In this document: positions 10,710 through 22,906 of the stretch, in pieces
How positions within the stretch are numbered: position 1 is the first letter of the stretch
Layout: each line of letters begins with the position of its first letter
Assembly (NCBI RefSeq): GCF_000143535.2
Contig: NC_037315.1
Coordinates: 868,001-932,000 of the forward strand
Direction of reading: 5' to 3'
DNA: 64,000 nucleotides
From: Botrytis cinerea B05.10
Lineage: Eukaryota; Ascomycota; Leotiomycetes; Helotiales; Sclerotiniaceae
Notes under the pieces: model-generated
What the model saw: the letters and a program-made list of their open reading frames with translations, nothing else
Told to the model about the DNA's origin: nothing
Databases searched by the model: none
Program-made: the position numbers and the translations under genes

Positions 10710-12800
10710 TTAGAAGCACAATTTTCGCTGTTTAGGATCACTAGGAGTATTTCCTTTATCTTTTGATCTCTCCCCTGCCTTGGTTTTCCTTGAACTACCA
10801 ATTTGAGATTTGTGGCCACTTCCGGATGCAGATGATGTCTCAGGTACCCCGGATGTCTCTTGCACTGCATCTCTAATTGTCTGTCTCGAAAGACAAAGAT
10901 CAATATGCTCATTGAATTCCTTTTCGTTTGTTGCTTGTGGCCGCTGACAGACGGGACAGTCCCACCATTCCTCTTTTACCACAGCGCCGTCTTTGGGCTT
11001 GGGATTCGGCACAATTTCTTTTCCGTGATGTCGTCGTGGATCATTCTCCTCGAGTTGACTTAGACTTTCCATTTCCTTAAATTCATCTTCTCGTTCCTGA
11101 CGCTCGGCATCTTCGAAGAGGAGTTCTTCGGGCCACACTTCCCATCGCTCCTCGGAGTCATTGTCTTGAAGATCCGATGCTTTTCGTTTTATCGTAGAAG
11201 AAGATGTGCGTTCATTTTCGCCAACATCGTTCTCCCGCGAGTCTTGTTTTCTAAATCCAAAAAAGGCCATTGCGTCGGGCTTTTTCATGCTGATTAAATT
11301 TGTACAGCGGAGTCCCATTAGTCGTAATGTCAACCCCGGCATCTCCGCCTCCAGCTTTTCAAGCATAGGAAGAGAATATTTGTAAAGATCGTCAGCTGAG
11401 AACACAGCTTTTGGTGGAGCCGCTTGTCTGGTAAGCACCTCATACGTCTTTAGTTTTACTTTAAGAACTAGAGTCCGCCCCTTGAACTGTGTTCGTTGCA
11501 GGTCTTTTTCCAACTCCTCAGCTGTATGCCGAAGTTTGCTTCGAAGTTCTGTAGCATCATTTATGTCATTAAATGTACCTTCTGTGCCAACACTCTTGCG
11601 GGTATACTCCTCGGCTGGCTTGACGTCCGTTCTCCCGAGTCCAAGATAGCATTGCATCAGGAAAATGAATGCCTTTTCTCCAAATAATTTGGGTAGATAG
11701 TGTCGCACATTGTAAATATCTCCGCATGTCTTGACGCCTATGGCACCTAGTTCCCTTTCGAATACTCGTCCGATTCCGTTAACTTTACGAGTTGGAAGGT
11801 CTCGCATAAATTTCATAATCTCAACTCGATTATTTGCAACACGATATTGGCCATTGGGTTTATTGTAATTTGAGCATATTTTAGCCTAACCATATATAGT
11901 CAATATATTGAAATCTTAAACCATTCTCGAGTTCTACAGTAACGGTTGAATAATAATAGCGTCTCGCCTCGCCCTTCATACCACTGACTTCTGAACTTGC
12001 CGGGTGTACTCACTATCTTAGCATTGGCTGCAATCCCAGCAGATATGGTTACCTTCGTCTTCTCATGAACCTCTCTTCTTAGCTGTTCAACAGCAGCCTC
12101 CGGGTCAATATCATTCTTTTGACAGTACTCCGTGATGTTGAGATATGCCTCATCAATACTAGCACTCTCGAACCTTGGATCATAGTCTACCAAAATTTCC
12201 CTGACTTCTTGTGCCTTCGCAGTATATTTATCGAAATTCAGAGGAACCTGGATTAGTTGTGGACACAACTTCTTCGCTATGAACCCCGCCATCGCACTTC
12301 TGACCCCAAACCGCCGCGCGTGGTAATTGCATGTTGTGACAACTCCTTTCCCAACAGAAAATGGAACGTTTTTCAATTCCGGACGATCAAGCTCCTCTAC
12401 TGCAGCGTAAAAAGCGTCGCAATCAATATGAACAATTGTTTGGGTCAGATCCCTCGTGAGTTCGAGCTCTGCAATCGCAGTGTCTGCTCGTCGACGGTCG
12501 TGAGCTAAATCAAGCTTCTCCAATTCAGCCTTCTTTCCCAAGATTCGTTCAATCTTCACGGTCAAGGTCTTGTCTCTTTCCTCCTCGTGATTGAAGTATT
12601 TGGACCCCTTCGAAGCATTGTAAATGATCTCGGAAACCTGGCAATAAAGTCAGAGAGACTGCAAACATATTTTGGTCGTCGCATACCTTTGACTGGTCTA
12701 CAGAATCTTGTCCAGATTTTGTAAGAGACGGGCCTAGTAGAGAATATTTGAGAGACTTGTGCTCATTCTCGTCCCTTTCTGGAGTTGTTTCCGATGCCAT
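10710..12800 (-). CDS. POLK: Y-family translesion DNA polymerase kappa (DinB type)
   Basis: Three exons on the minus strand, 12800-12687, 12637-12014 and 11885-10710, give 637 residues. Catalytic motifs are intact: HIDCDAFYAAVEE with Asp110 and Asp112, and SIDEAYLN with Asp200 and Glu201, the metal-binding carboxylates. Splicing of intron 2 restores GIAANAKIAKICSNYNKPNG, the conserved palm/thumb motif. A UBZ4-type ubiquitin-binding zinc finger follows (Cys556, Cys559, His573, Cys577 in CPVC...HIDLC), as expected for recruitment to ubiquitinated PCNA. The enzyme copies past minor-groove and bulky DNA adducts in the nucleus. The basic C-terminus can act as a nuclear signal. It is head-to-head with the mitochondrial EF-G gene. 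Confidence 0.95.
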
Positions 12801-13178
12801 GTCTCGATGTCCATGCTCGACTCGTGGCGAGTGTAAGAAACGCGATAGACATAATTGTTTGACGCGCTGTCATGCTTTCAATGTAGTTACCTATTATGTA
12901 AGCGATTCAGAATATCACTTTCTCAAAAGGTGCCTTTGTAAAATAATTCGAAGATACCCATGATGTTAGATCGTCCTTCAAGGAGTACTTCTTTTTTATT
13001 CATTAGGCAATGTTAAATTCTAGAATGTCTAAAATTCCACCAAGTCTTTCAAGAAGCAAGTTCATCGACAATTGATTGTGAACGGGCTCGGCTAAACTTA
13101 CTCCGATATATTCAATCGATAAAAAAAAGTTAAGCATGTTATCGAATGGATGAATGATACCACAATCCAGTAGCAACC
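12801..13178. promoter_or_regulatory. Shared divergent promoter region, POLK and mitochondrial EF-G
   Basis: Only 378 bases separate the two divergent start codons, so both promoters must lie here or extend into the neighbouring genes. No TATA box is convincing on either side. Confidence 0.5.
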
Positions 13179-15655
13179 ATGAGTATGCATAGAGTAGCCC
13201 GCGCTGTGGCTTCAACGGAAGCTTGCGCTGGAGCGCTACGTGGGAGTGTCCCCAGAGCAAGATTTTTGTGCTTGAATTCACCTGTTCAAGGGCTCGGAGC
13301 AAGAAATGCGATCCTCGGTGCCAGATTGGGAGGAAAGAGACATTTCTCACAATCGCCCATTATTAGAGCTGGTGTTGCCCAAGCAGTGTTAGAAAAGGCT
13401 GCCGCAGATCCATCAGCTCTGACCCAAGAAGCAATTGTCGACAATCTGAACGCAGCAGAGAGGGATCGATTGAGGAGAGTCAGAAACATTGGTATCGCAG
13501 CACACATCGACAGTGGCAAAACGACCGCTACAGAACGAGTTCTCTTTTACACTGGAAGAATCAATGCTATTCACGAAGTCCGAGGAAAGGATGCAGTCGG
13601 CGCAAAGATGGATTCTATGGAATTGGAGAGGGAGAAAGGTATTACAATCCAGTCTGCTGCTACATTCTGCGACTGGTTGAAGGTTGAGAATGGGAAGGAG
13701 GAGAAATACCACATTAATTTGATCGACACTCCTGGACATATTGATTTCACAATTGAGGTCGAGAGAGCTTTGCGAGTACTGGACGGAGCTGTCATGATTC
13801 TTTGCGCTGTCAGTGGAGTTCAAAGTCAAACGATTACTGTGGACAGACAAATGCGAAGATATAATGTTCCTCGTATCAGTTTTATTAATAAGATGGACAG
13901 AATGGGTGCCAACCCTTTCAAAGCCGTCGAGCAGATCAACCAAAAATTGCGAATCCCAGCGGCAGCACTCCAAGTTCCAATTGGTTCAGAAGACAGCTTC
14001 AACGGTGTCGTTGATTTGATTAGAATGAAGGCTATCTACAACGACGGACCCAAAGGAGAAATCATTAGAGAGACTGATGAAATCCCAGAGGAACTTAAGA
14101 AATTGTGCGAAGAGAAGAGAGCTCTGTTGATCGAAACATTGGCCGATGTCGATGACGAAATTGCTGAGATTTTCTTGGATGAGAAAACTCCATCTATCGA
14201 GCAAATGAAGGCTGCTATCAGACGGGCAACCATCAATTTGAAGTTTACTCCTGTCTTGATGGGAAGTGCTTTGGCTGATAAGTCAGTGCAGCCCATGCTT
14301 GATGCAGTCTGCGATTACCTACCAAATCCTGCTGAAGTTGAGAACTTGGCGCTTGACAAGCGAAGAGCTGAAGCCCCTGTGAAGCTTGTATCTTATAATG
14401 AGCTACCATTCGTCGGCTTGGCCTTCAAGCTCGAAGAAAGTAATTATGGCCAATTGACCTATATTCGAGTTTATCAAGGATCTTTGAAAAAGGGCATGAA
14501 CGTGTTCAACGCTAGAACCGATAAGAGAGTCAAGATCCCCAGAATTGTGAGAATGCATTCCAATGAGATGGAGGAAGTTCCTGAAATCGGAGCCGGAGAA
14601 ATCTGTGCTGTGTTCGGAGTTGATTGTGCTTCTGGAGATACATTTACCGATGGTGGCTTACCTTACTCTATGTCTTCTATGTTTGTACCAGATCCTGTCA
14701 TTTCTTTGTCCATCAAACCAAAGACAACCAAAGATGGATCCAACTTCAGTAAGGCTATGAACAGATTCCAACGTGAGGATCCAACATTCCGTGTACATGT
14801 TGATGCCGAAAGTCAGGAAACCATTATCTCTGGTATGGGAGAGTTGCATCTTGATATTTACGTGGAGAGAATGCGAAGAGAGTACAAGGTCGAAGTTGAA
14901 ACCGGTAAACCTCAGGTCGCTTACAGAGAAACTATCACTGAGCATGTGGTCTTTGATCACACCCTCAAGAAACAAACTGGAGGTGCTGGTGATTACGCTC
15001 GTGTCGTTGGTTTCTTGGAGCCTATCGAGCCTGGTCCAAATGGTTATGCTCCGTCAACTTTCAAGGAAGAAGTCACTGGAGGTTCCATTTCTGATAAATT
15101 CTTGTTCGCTTGCGAAAAGGGATTCCTCGCCTCATGTGAAAAGGGTCCTCTTCTCGGTCACCCCGTTCTTGGCACCCATATGGTTGTTAATGATGGTGCA
15201 ACCCACATGACAGATTCTTCTGAAATGGCTTTCAAGAATGCCACTCAACAAGCTTTCCGAAAAGCTTTCAAAGAAGGCAAGCCACAAGTTCTCGAACCTC
15301 TCATGAAGACTACCATTACAGCTCCCAATGAGTTCCAGGGTAACATCGTTGGGTTGTTGAATAAGAGAAACGCTATCATTAGTGACACAGAGATTGGACC
15401 AGAAGATTTCACTCTTATTGCGGATTGTAGTTTGAATGCTATGTTCGGATTTAGTTCGCAATTGAGAGCAGCCACGCAAGGAAAGGGAGAGTTTGGTATG
15501 GAATTTAGCCATTATGCTCCTGCGCCAGGACAGCTACAGTAAGTATTCTCTTGCATTTTCGCCGTTATTTTAATATGCTTTATGCTAATACATCATTTAG
15601 GAAAGAACTCATTTCCAACTATGAAAAGGCACAGGCTGATAGACACAAGAAGTAA
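13179..15655 (+). CDS. MEF1: Mitochondrial translation elongation factor G
   Basis: Two exons, 13179-15538 and 15601-15655, give 804 residues. The first ~80 residues are Arg/Ala/Ser-rich without acidic residues at the start, a mitochondrial presequence. GTPase motifs follow: [19 protein letters not shown] (G1), DTPGHIDFT (G3) and NKMDR (G4). Domains II-V are present, with the domain IV motif [10 protein letters not shown] near the end. The protein translocates tRNA and mRNA on the mitochondrial ribosome. The last 18 residues come from a tiny second exon; without that splice the frame would end at TAA 15540-15542. Length is close to yeast Mef1 with a longer presequence. Confidence 0.97.
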
Positions 15656-16102
15656 AGTGGTTGGCTGAAGATGATTTGGAGGACTTCAGGAATTAGTTGA
15701 GCGTCGAAATGTGTCAATGAGTGACGAGATGGATGCCACGAAGATACAATGGGACACGAAATCTTTAGCACAGTTCCACGGCGAATGTAATGCGATGTAC
15801 AGATATACGGACATGAGGGGCGTACAAAATAAAAATTTCCATGGGTGTTTGAGTGCATGGTTTGAATGGGGGAATTACGTTTCTGGACGAATGGATGGAT
15901 ATTGGAATATCAAGTGGGGGATGGCCTGACGAAATAGATGGGTATATAGAAGATACCTATACTGTATATTACCCCAGCGAATAGATGAATAAAGACCTCT
16001 CGACTTTAGGAACCGAATAATTGGTACACGCGCCCCATCATAAGTTAAATCAAAGTTCAAATTGGCATCTAAAATGAAGGCTTATTCCAAATAAATTCCC
16101 AA
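15656..16102. other. Intergenic between convergent genes
   Basis: 3' ends of EF-G (+) and the SDR gene (-). Nothing coding is supported. Confidence 0.55.
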
Positions 16103-17088
16103 TCAATCCACCAAAGCTTTCTCGGTCCATTCCCATAATTCCTTTGCCAATTTTAAATCTTTTGCCGTTGTGTCCAACGTTGAATTGCTCTCAACACCCA
16201 CCGGCATGTAAAATGCGCCATTAGCCAGCTCATCCTTTTTTGCTCCCGCGGCAGCCCATGTTTGATTCATAATGCCTTGCTCAACTGATATAGTTTGGCT
16301 TACAGTAGTAACATAGACAAACCATTTATGCCAAAAAGATAGATTCGAGACTAGCCCCGTATTGATGACTCCTGGATGAACCGCTACAGACGTTATCTGC
16401 GGATAACGACGAGCAAGCTCTGCTACATACAGTATGTTGGCTACCTTGCTTTGTCCATAGCGGCTCCACGTCCCAAAGGGTAGATCCTCCTGGGTTGTTT
16501 TTAATTTATCGAAGACAATGCCTTGACTCGGACGAAATTTCCACCCCAAGGAGGTATTCAGTACAATTCGTACGTCGGAGCTAGGAAGCTCAGCAGTTTT
16601 GAGCATGATTGGTAGTAAATGATGGAGAACGGCAGCGTTGCCGAGATGATTTGTTGCGAACTGGATTTCGTATCCGTCTTTGCTGAGAGCAGCTGGCACG
16701 GCCATGATACCTGCATTTCCCATGAAAATATCGAGACGATCATGCTTGAACATTTTGATACCGGCAGCGATTGATGAGAGTGAAGACAAATCAATAGGAA
16801 GAAAAGTCAGGCCCGCTGATGGGATATCCTTCTTGATAGATTCTATAAGAGCTGACGCTGCATTGCCATTACGTCCCGTGAAGTAAATGTGTGACGGGTG
16901 GTGTTTTGCAAGAACTCTGACTGTATTGCTTCCTAGTCCTGCTGTGCCTTTGAATGCCATTAGCTACCGTGAAAATCACGACCAGAGTAGCATTTAAGGT
17001 CCTCACCTCCAGTGACCAAGATAACCTTGTCCGTTAGAGTAGGAATATCCCTCTCCGGCCTAAAATTAATATCCTTAATCCCGCCCAT
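16103..17088 (-). CDS. Short-chain dehydrogenase/reductase
   Basis: Two exons, 17088-17007 and 16947-16103, give 308 residues. The start at 17088 and the intron are chosen because they restore the cofactor-binding glycine motif VILVTGGTAGLGS; starting inside exon 2 would truncate it. NAGIM (structural motif), the active-site serine region NTSLGW and the catalytic YGQSK are present, so the enzyme should be active with NAD(P)H. It resembles retinol-dehydrogenase/WW-oxidoreductase-like fungal SDRs. A hydrophobic segment near residue 225 (WFVYVTTV) may touch membranes. The substrate cannot be told; it lies 5.8 kb from an aromatic prenyltransferase, but that link is only positional. Confidence 0.9.
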
Positions 17089-17838
17089 ACTGGCAACTGG
17101 ATTCAAAAAATGAAGCAGGTGAAGGCTAAAGTAGTAGCAATGGAAGTCAAAATAAAGGGAACAAGAACTTAGAATTAGCTAAAATGGGTTCTTGGTGCAA
17201 CTTGCACGGAAGACTCGAAGACGATTGTAAAGGTAGATGGCTGCGATTGAAACAAATGAGATATGAGCAACTCTGTACTTGAGAAATTGATTGGAACTTA
17301 TACAATTGAATCCAAATTAGGGAGCCTTGAGCATGGCGTCGCTACTGCCATCGGCTTACAGGCTACTTTCCTAAAGGATACTAGGAGACCATAACTAGGT
17401 GGCGAACTCTGGCTTACACACGAATGCCACTGGATCACATTGATCAGGTGAAAAGCTATTATATCAGAATCGTGATGGACATATCGTTTCGCAGCGTTGT
17501 GTAAGAATGGGATCCTTGAGGTGTAATGGCTCGCTTGGTAGCTCGTGTGGATGAAGCCGTGCGAGGCTAAACTGTATTGAGGTGAATTTGTGTAAGCAAG
17601 ATGCATCAACCAATCAAGAGTTTGTTATCTACCCACCAGCCCCCTCGGGATAATGATTCCTCCTTCATCCGAGACGTCATTAACTCTCCTTCATAGATGG
17701 TGGAATTATTTATATTAAAGTTCACTCTTTTGACTCAAAAGCTGTAAGCAGATTGCAGAAAATCACTTCTGTTATCCCAACCGCCTATCTTCTGCATAGC
17801 ATGCTTCATTTGTTTGGAAACTGCATCAAACAGAAGTA
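17089..17838. other. Divergent intergenic region, SDR / bZIP regulator
   Basis: Contains promoters for both divergent genes. Nothing coding is supported. A pyrimidine-rich leader is not obvious on the plus side, which makes the bZIP start less certain. Confidence 0.5.
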
Positions 17839-18971
17839 ATGAATACTACACAGAACCTTTCATTTAGAATAGAGCCAATGGTTCAACTGGGCGAGGTAGA
17901 TACCATCTCTTTCTTTTTATCGCCGCCTAAATTCAAAAAATGCTGATTTCAACACAAAGGCCAAGAAGGACGAGGATGATTGGACGGGCACAACAATTGC
18001 AAAGGAAAGGAGAAAGCGACAAAACCGTTTAAACATTAGAGCTTTCAGTACGTAACTTGTCAGCTAACTTTTGTGCTTTACATGTGTAAAATATCAAGAG
18101 ACTCCCATCATTACTCCCTGTTCATCTTTTAATTGCAGTAACATTCCAATTGTATCATGAAAGAGGTGTAGTCGGCGTTCACCACCGCAGATACCTTGGC
18201 CGTTCTCGGACTAACCTTTTTTTAACCCTAACTTTCTAAGATATTCTCAGAATCCCTTGAATATGTAAATTTTTCAGTCACTTAGCTGACTTTGCCGCAG
18301 GAAAACGGAAGGCACTTGAGGCAAAGTCCACCCTCAAAGACCAATTCATTATATGGAAGCCACAGCCCCAGCCCAGTCCTTCAGCTCAAAACTCTGTATC
18401 TACAGCAAAACCCCTAGAGAAGAAGCTCACAACCACAATAATAGCTTCGGGTGTACCAGAAGTAATGTTTCCATTTTCTCTGGATCACCTTCTCACCCTC
18501 ATTCAATTCAACGTACTCCGCGCCTGCATGACAAACCTATCCATTCTAAACCTGCTTCATACCACTCCCAATGAGTGCCACAACATGCTCAACGCCCCCA
18601 TGTTTCCTAGCCCGTCCACCATTCCACCCTCTCTCTCTCCGACTCCATTACAACTCAGTACTTCCCACCCGTATTGGATAGATATACTTCCATGTCCAAA
18701 AATGCGAAACAATGCCATGCTTACTTTCCATGAAATCGATGAACATGATTTGTGTAGGGATCTGTGTGGAGGTCTTTGTGAAGATTGTAATGATTTGGAT
18801 GAGAAGGGAATGCTGGTTTGGAACGATCCGTGGCATGCAAGTGGATGGGAAATTACAGAGGGGTTTGCCAGGAAGTGGGGTTTCTTGTTGAAGGGCTGCC
18901 ATGAACTCGTCGAGGCTTCAAATAAGTGGAGGAAATTGAGGAATGAAGATAGATTGATTATCGAGGTTTGA
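17839..18971 (+). CDS. bZIP / DUF3425 transcription factor
   Basis: Three exons, 17839-17895, 17960-18047 and 18301-18971, give 271 residues. Exon 2 encodes the basic region: DDWTGTTIAKERRKRQNR, continuing LNIRAF, joined by intron 2 to RKRK; this matches the bZIP N-x7-R signature (Asn41, Arg49). The leucine zipper is very weak, as is usual in this family. Exon 3 carries the DUF3425 domain (PFSLDHLLTLIQFNVLRA ... WIDILPCPKMRNN ... WNDPWHASGWEITEGF ... KWGFLLKGCHEL), which typically sits at the C-terminus of such fungal regulators. It is presumably a nuclear DNA-binding regulator; targets are unknown. The 57-base first exon is the least certain part. Intron 2 is long (253 bases). Confidence 0.8.
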
Positions 18972-20428
18972 AATGATACCGATCTTTGCTCTGTAGATGT
19001 TTTTCACGGGTCATATTTGTACATTACTATGATAGGGCGGAAGGTTCGGTGATGTCTAATATAAGGCCGGATCTGAGCATAGAATGGTATCGAGATATTT
19101 GTGCGTGCAATATGTATACCCACTTTCTTGTTGAATAACAAGCTGTGGCCTTGACCCGATCGGTCGGTAATGATATGACATGCGATAGTTGTCTGAAACT
19201 GCGTATGATCGTACTATTGAAAAAGTACGAGACGAAAGGTATGTAGGGAGGAAAGTTGGCACGATGACTGGAGTGTTCGAATGCTGCCATCTCCGCGAAT
19301 TGACCAGAGAATTACTTTAAAACTGCATTGTAAGAGAGAAATTACTTGGCACAAAAATTTCGATCCACAATCCCGAAGATCGGTCTACCCATAGAACACA
19401 GCAGCAACGTCATAGAAAGCGACCAAAACCAGTGTCTGCCGAGGAGATACTCATATCTAGCATTTCATGTTCTCGCTTGAATGAACTTAACCAACAATGA
19501 TAGTTTAGAGGATTTGAATCCGAAATTCGTAAATCGTCTTGCAAAATCGATAGATCGGATGGTAATAAATCGCTAAATATAGCGTCTGTAGGATTTTCAG
19601 GGGTGCGATCCTCCTCGCTAGGAACCGCTAAATCCTCCGCATCTGCCGATTAATTGAAGCGGTGGTATAATTTCTATCTTTGGCGGCATAAGGATCTTCC
19701 ACTTAGATGCAACGCTCATGACATCGAAACATGCTGATTTCTGTAGACAGATGCAGCTTATGTGTCCGATGGGTTTCCAATATTGTTCAAGAAATTTTGA
19801 TATCAACCAGCGGAACAAGGTACCGATGCAGGAAAAGTGAGCATAGATGTTGGCGCATCCTACGTTATTAACTGTCACTCCTGGCATGAATTTGGACGGG
19901 GTTGTAATCTCTAGTGTACAATCAACAAACACGATAGGACAGTGGCTGCTAACTGACATCATCATGTCAGACATAGAAACGCGCAAAGAATAACAATGTC
20001 ACTCGCTTGTAGTAATCCGAGTTACCCGTGAATCTTTAAGTATGGAAAGACACAATCTTGAAGTCCAGCAGCCCCCAATAATATGCTCTTAGCGAAAGTG
20101 ACTGATACCCCATTGATGCACGATAGATTGAGATGGGCCTATAGAATTGCCTAAATTCAAGAGAATGTAGATGAACAAGAAACGGCGTCTATCTATCCAT
20201 ATGGAAAGGGACTGTATCTTCCGCACTTTTCCATAACCATCCCATGTTTGATACTTGGTTTCATTTTGATGTCGATGGTGTAATTTTGAGCTGAAATACT
20301 GCCCCAAATCCCTCAGAACGGATCGCAACTCGCGTTGAATCTAAAGTTGCAAAACTATTGACAGCAAGGGTTTCTAATCGGGGCGTTTTAAAAATCAAGA
20401 TCCATGCGTCAAAGATTACCTCGACAGT
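18972..20428. other. Intergenic, 1.46 kb, no gene recognised
   Basis: Open frames up to about 120 codons exist on the minus strand (for example 19618-19986) but show no domain, composition or splice support. Probably promoter and spacer DNA of the next gene. Confidence 0.5.
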
Positions 20429-22201
20429 ATGAAAGATATACCGGAATCGTCCAACGTGTATGTGCAAGAGTCAACGTCTGAAGAGGGACCTATGGCTATA
20501 CAGTTCGTCTCTGGTCGGGCGAAGGATCGTACAACCCAAAGCTTGATACGATCGCATGCAATGTCTGCTTTTCGAAATAAGCAACGACAGCAGAAATCTA
20601 AACGAAGAATTGCCGCGCGGAAACTTATGCCAGTTGAACGCATCTACGACTGTTCAAAGACTGATCTTAGTCCATCAACCTCATCAGACGTAAGATCATT
20701 GGTGTGTAATACACCTGATTCAATTTCCGAAATTGGTACCGAGAATCACCAATACAAATACGGCCATGACACTTCACTTGAAGTCACACAAGTGGGAATA
20801 TCATCATTATTCGCTTTAGCGCCCGCTCAACTCGACCCATTAAGCATCGCGCCCCATCCGCCACCTGTTATAGTTTTCAGATACTCGCAAGAGGTGGGTA
20901 CGATTAAACAACTTGGTACGTTGTTTCATGGCTTCTTGAGGTGATTGTGATGCCTATGATCACCAGGCTTGTGTCAAGAGCTAAATATTGATACAGCTTT
21001 GACATTTTGTTCGCCAGGGCCCGAGATATTAGATGATTTTCCAAAAGCTGCCGGACAAGCCTTATCGACAAGCATCATCTACATGATGTATGCCTATTCA
21101 TGCTCGGTCCGAGGAATGATAAACGATGAACTGGCTACAGGTTTGAGAGATGCAGCCATTGCACAAATTGGTCAGAAACTAGCTCAAGAAGGGACTTTAT
21201 GGTCCGATGCTACAATAGCCTCAATAGCCTATTTTTCAACAGGTATCTGGGTGGGTGGGGGGTATCAGATGTGGGACTTTTGACGGCTAATGATGATATT
21301 TCAGGCAATTGAACGTGATGCAGACGAAGTCGAGGCACATATGACCGGGGTAGAATTGTTGGTTAAGAGACGAGGATTGGATAGTTTTGGAGTTTATCCT
21401 TTTGGGCAAATAATCCGAAAGTACCTAGTGATGTAAGCCGCCTATCCTTATGCGAATACCAACTTTGTGATTAATGCAGACGTAAGGCGTCACATTGTTG
21501 TGAAGGCTATCAGGGCCGAAGAGCTTCCTCGGAGCTTCGGCAACTCTTTTATTCGATCCAAAGAGAATGAACATCAATGTAGGCGATTCATATCCCCGTT
21601 GTATTGTCCATCTGGTTCATTTGAGTCTGTCAGACAGTTGAAAGGATTCGACGGCTCCCTGGTCCAGGTTCTATACATTGCCAAAGATTTGATCGACTTT
21701 ATTGTTGGGGGACACGAGCAAACGGTCGATAATGTCGATTACCAGAGCCGCTTATCTGCAGCTTTGTACTCTCTACAATGGGGTGTTGTCAAACTGAGCC
21801 CTTCAAACTTGCCACCCCAGTACTGGATCTTCGAGTGCTGTAGACTTGCTACCCTCATGATATTTCAAGCCAAGGAAGCTTGCACCCCTCTTCCTTCAAG
21901 CGATGATTGCCTCACATCGGCAATGATTTGCGCCATAGAAAGAACGGATATTGACGAAGATTGGGAAGACGTGTTAGGCATATTGTATTGGGTGACTATC
22001 ATTGCTTGCGCGTCAAGTCAAGGTCAACCAGGCCATGTAATTCCGGATTCAAGATTAGGTCGGACGATATTTATGATAGCCTCTTCCGTCCATAATTTCG
22101 AGTACGCAACAGGGCCCACGCAGAAATTTGCGCAACTGCAAATGGTGTTGGCAAGCAGATCTGAATTGGCTGCAGCTGGAAAGATGGAAAAGAATCATTG
22201 A
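20429..22201 (+). CDS. Fungal-specific transcription factor-like protein
   Basis: Four exons, 20429-20915, 20967-21250, 21305-21432 and 21487-22201, give 537 residues. The N-terminus has the RSHAMSAFRNKQRQQKSKR segment, typical of fungal regulators of the DUF3468/Fungal_trans_2 group that often lack a Zn2Cys6 cluster; no CxxCx6C motif is visible. The rest is helical, with the expected pattern of an STSIIYMMYAYSCSVRGMI helix and a SDATIASIAYFSTGIW helix followed by HMTGVELLVKRRGLD. It is probably nuclear and regulatory, but DNA binding is not shown. The last intron uses an acceptor at 21485-21486; the closer AG upstream breaks the frame. A MITE lies about 100 bases downstream. Confidence 0.78.
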
Positions 22202-22303
22202 AATAATTGAATGGAGGAACAATGGCGGTAGTGCTTCGAATTAAAAGTTGAACCATTTCATTCTTGCGATAATTACGAGATAAATGCACAGGTGGATGGA
22301 GTA

Positions 22304-22347
22304 ACGTAGTTTATCATCGAGTGGACCATATCATCGAGTCGGCCACT
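22304..22347 (+). repeat. Left terminal inverted repeat of the MITE
   Basis: Starts ACGTAGTTTATCATCG. It contains two tandem copies of a unit around ATCATCGAGT; the second copy differs from the right end by two bases (CG..G versus GG..A). Confidence 0.92.
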
Positions 22348-22695
22348 ATAAATATATACAAAATTCGTCTGTGCGTAACCGTGCACTTTCTTCATTTAAT
22401 AATATAATTTTATAAAATTTGAATTTATGAAATCTAATTATATAAATATTATAGAAATCTAATTTGCTTTTCAAAATTCCAATTAATATAGGAGTTATTA
22501 TTAAAATAATATTTTTGTAACGAAAATCGTGACAGTTTATGATTTTTATAGAATATAATACAAATTTTCATATAAAAACTAAATATTTGTATAAGAAGTC
22601 TTTTCTTATTAATAAATCTTTTTTCTTTTTTAATAAATATTGATTTATTATTAAAATGTAAATATTAGGAAGAGGCTCATTTTGGTGTATTTTGA

Positions 22696-22739
22696 AGTGG
22701 TCCACTCGATGATATGGTCCACTCGATGATAAACCACGT
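22696..22739 (-). repeat. Right terminal inverted repeat of the MITE
   Basis: Reverse complement begins ACGTGGTTTATCATCG and is identical to the left end except for three positions. It is followed directly by the TA duplication. Confidence 0.92.
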
Positions 22740-22906
22740 TATGTGGTGATCTGTGCGTTGCTGACAATTTGACCCCGTAGCGTGACTGAAAATGGGTTAC
22801 ACGGTTGACCATCATAAAATCCCTATGCCTTCAAAACCAAAATCACCTATGTCGGTGTTCCCAAGGTGATTAAACTGGAATTCCTCCAAATAACCAATAA
22901 AACTAA

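Larger units (their letters stand above)
22304..22739. mobile_element. MITE of the Tc1/mariner-pogo type with TA target-site duplication
   Basis: A 436-bp element with 44-bp terminal inverted repeats (22304-22347 and 22696-22739) that match at 41 of 44 positions. Ends read ACGT, and the flanks are TA on both sides (22302-22303 and 22740-22741), as made by Tc1/mariner-superfamily transposases; ACGT-starting ends are found in fungal pogo/Fot1 relatives. The interior is extremely AT-rich, with no open frame for a transposase, so it is non-autonomous. Each terminal repeat contains a ~17-bp unit (core ATCATCGAGTGGACC) twice in tandem. Confidence 0.9.

Noticed and set aside
13081..13178. Upstream extension of the EF-G start
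   Set aside because: ATG 13179 already gives a good mitochondrial presequence and no in-frame upstream ATG continues it.
19618..19986. Minus-strand frame of 122 codons
   Set aside because: No recognisable family or junctions; the sequence reads like random Cys/Ile/Ser-rich translation.
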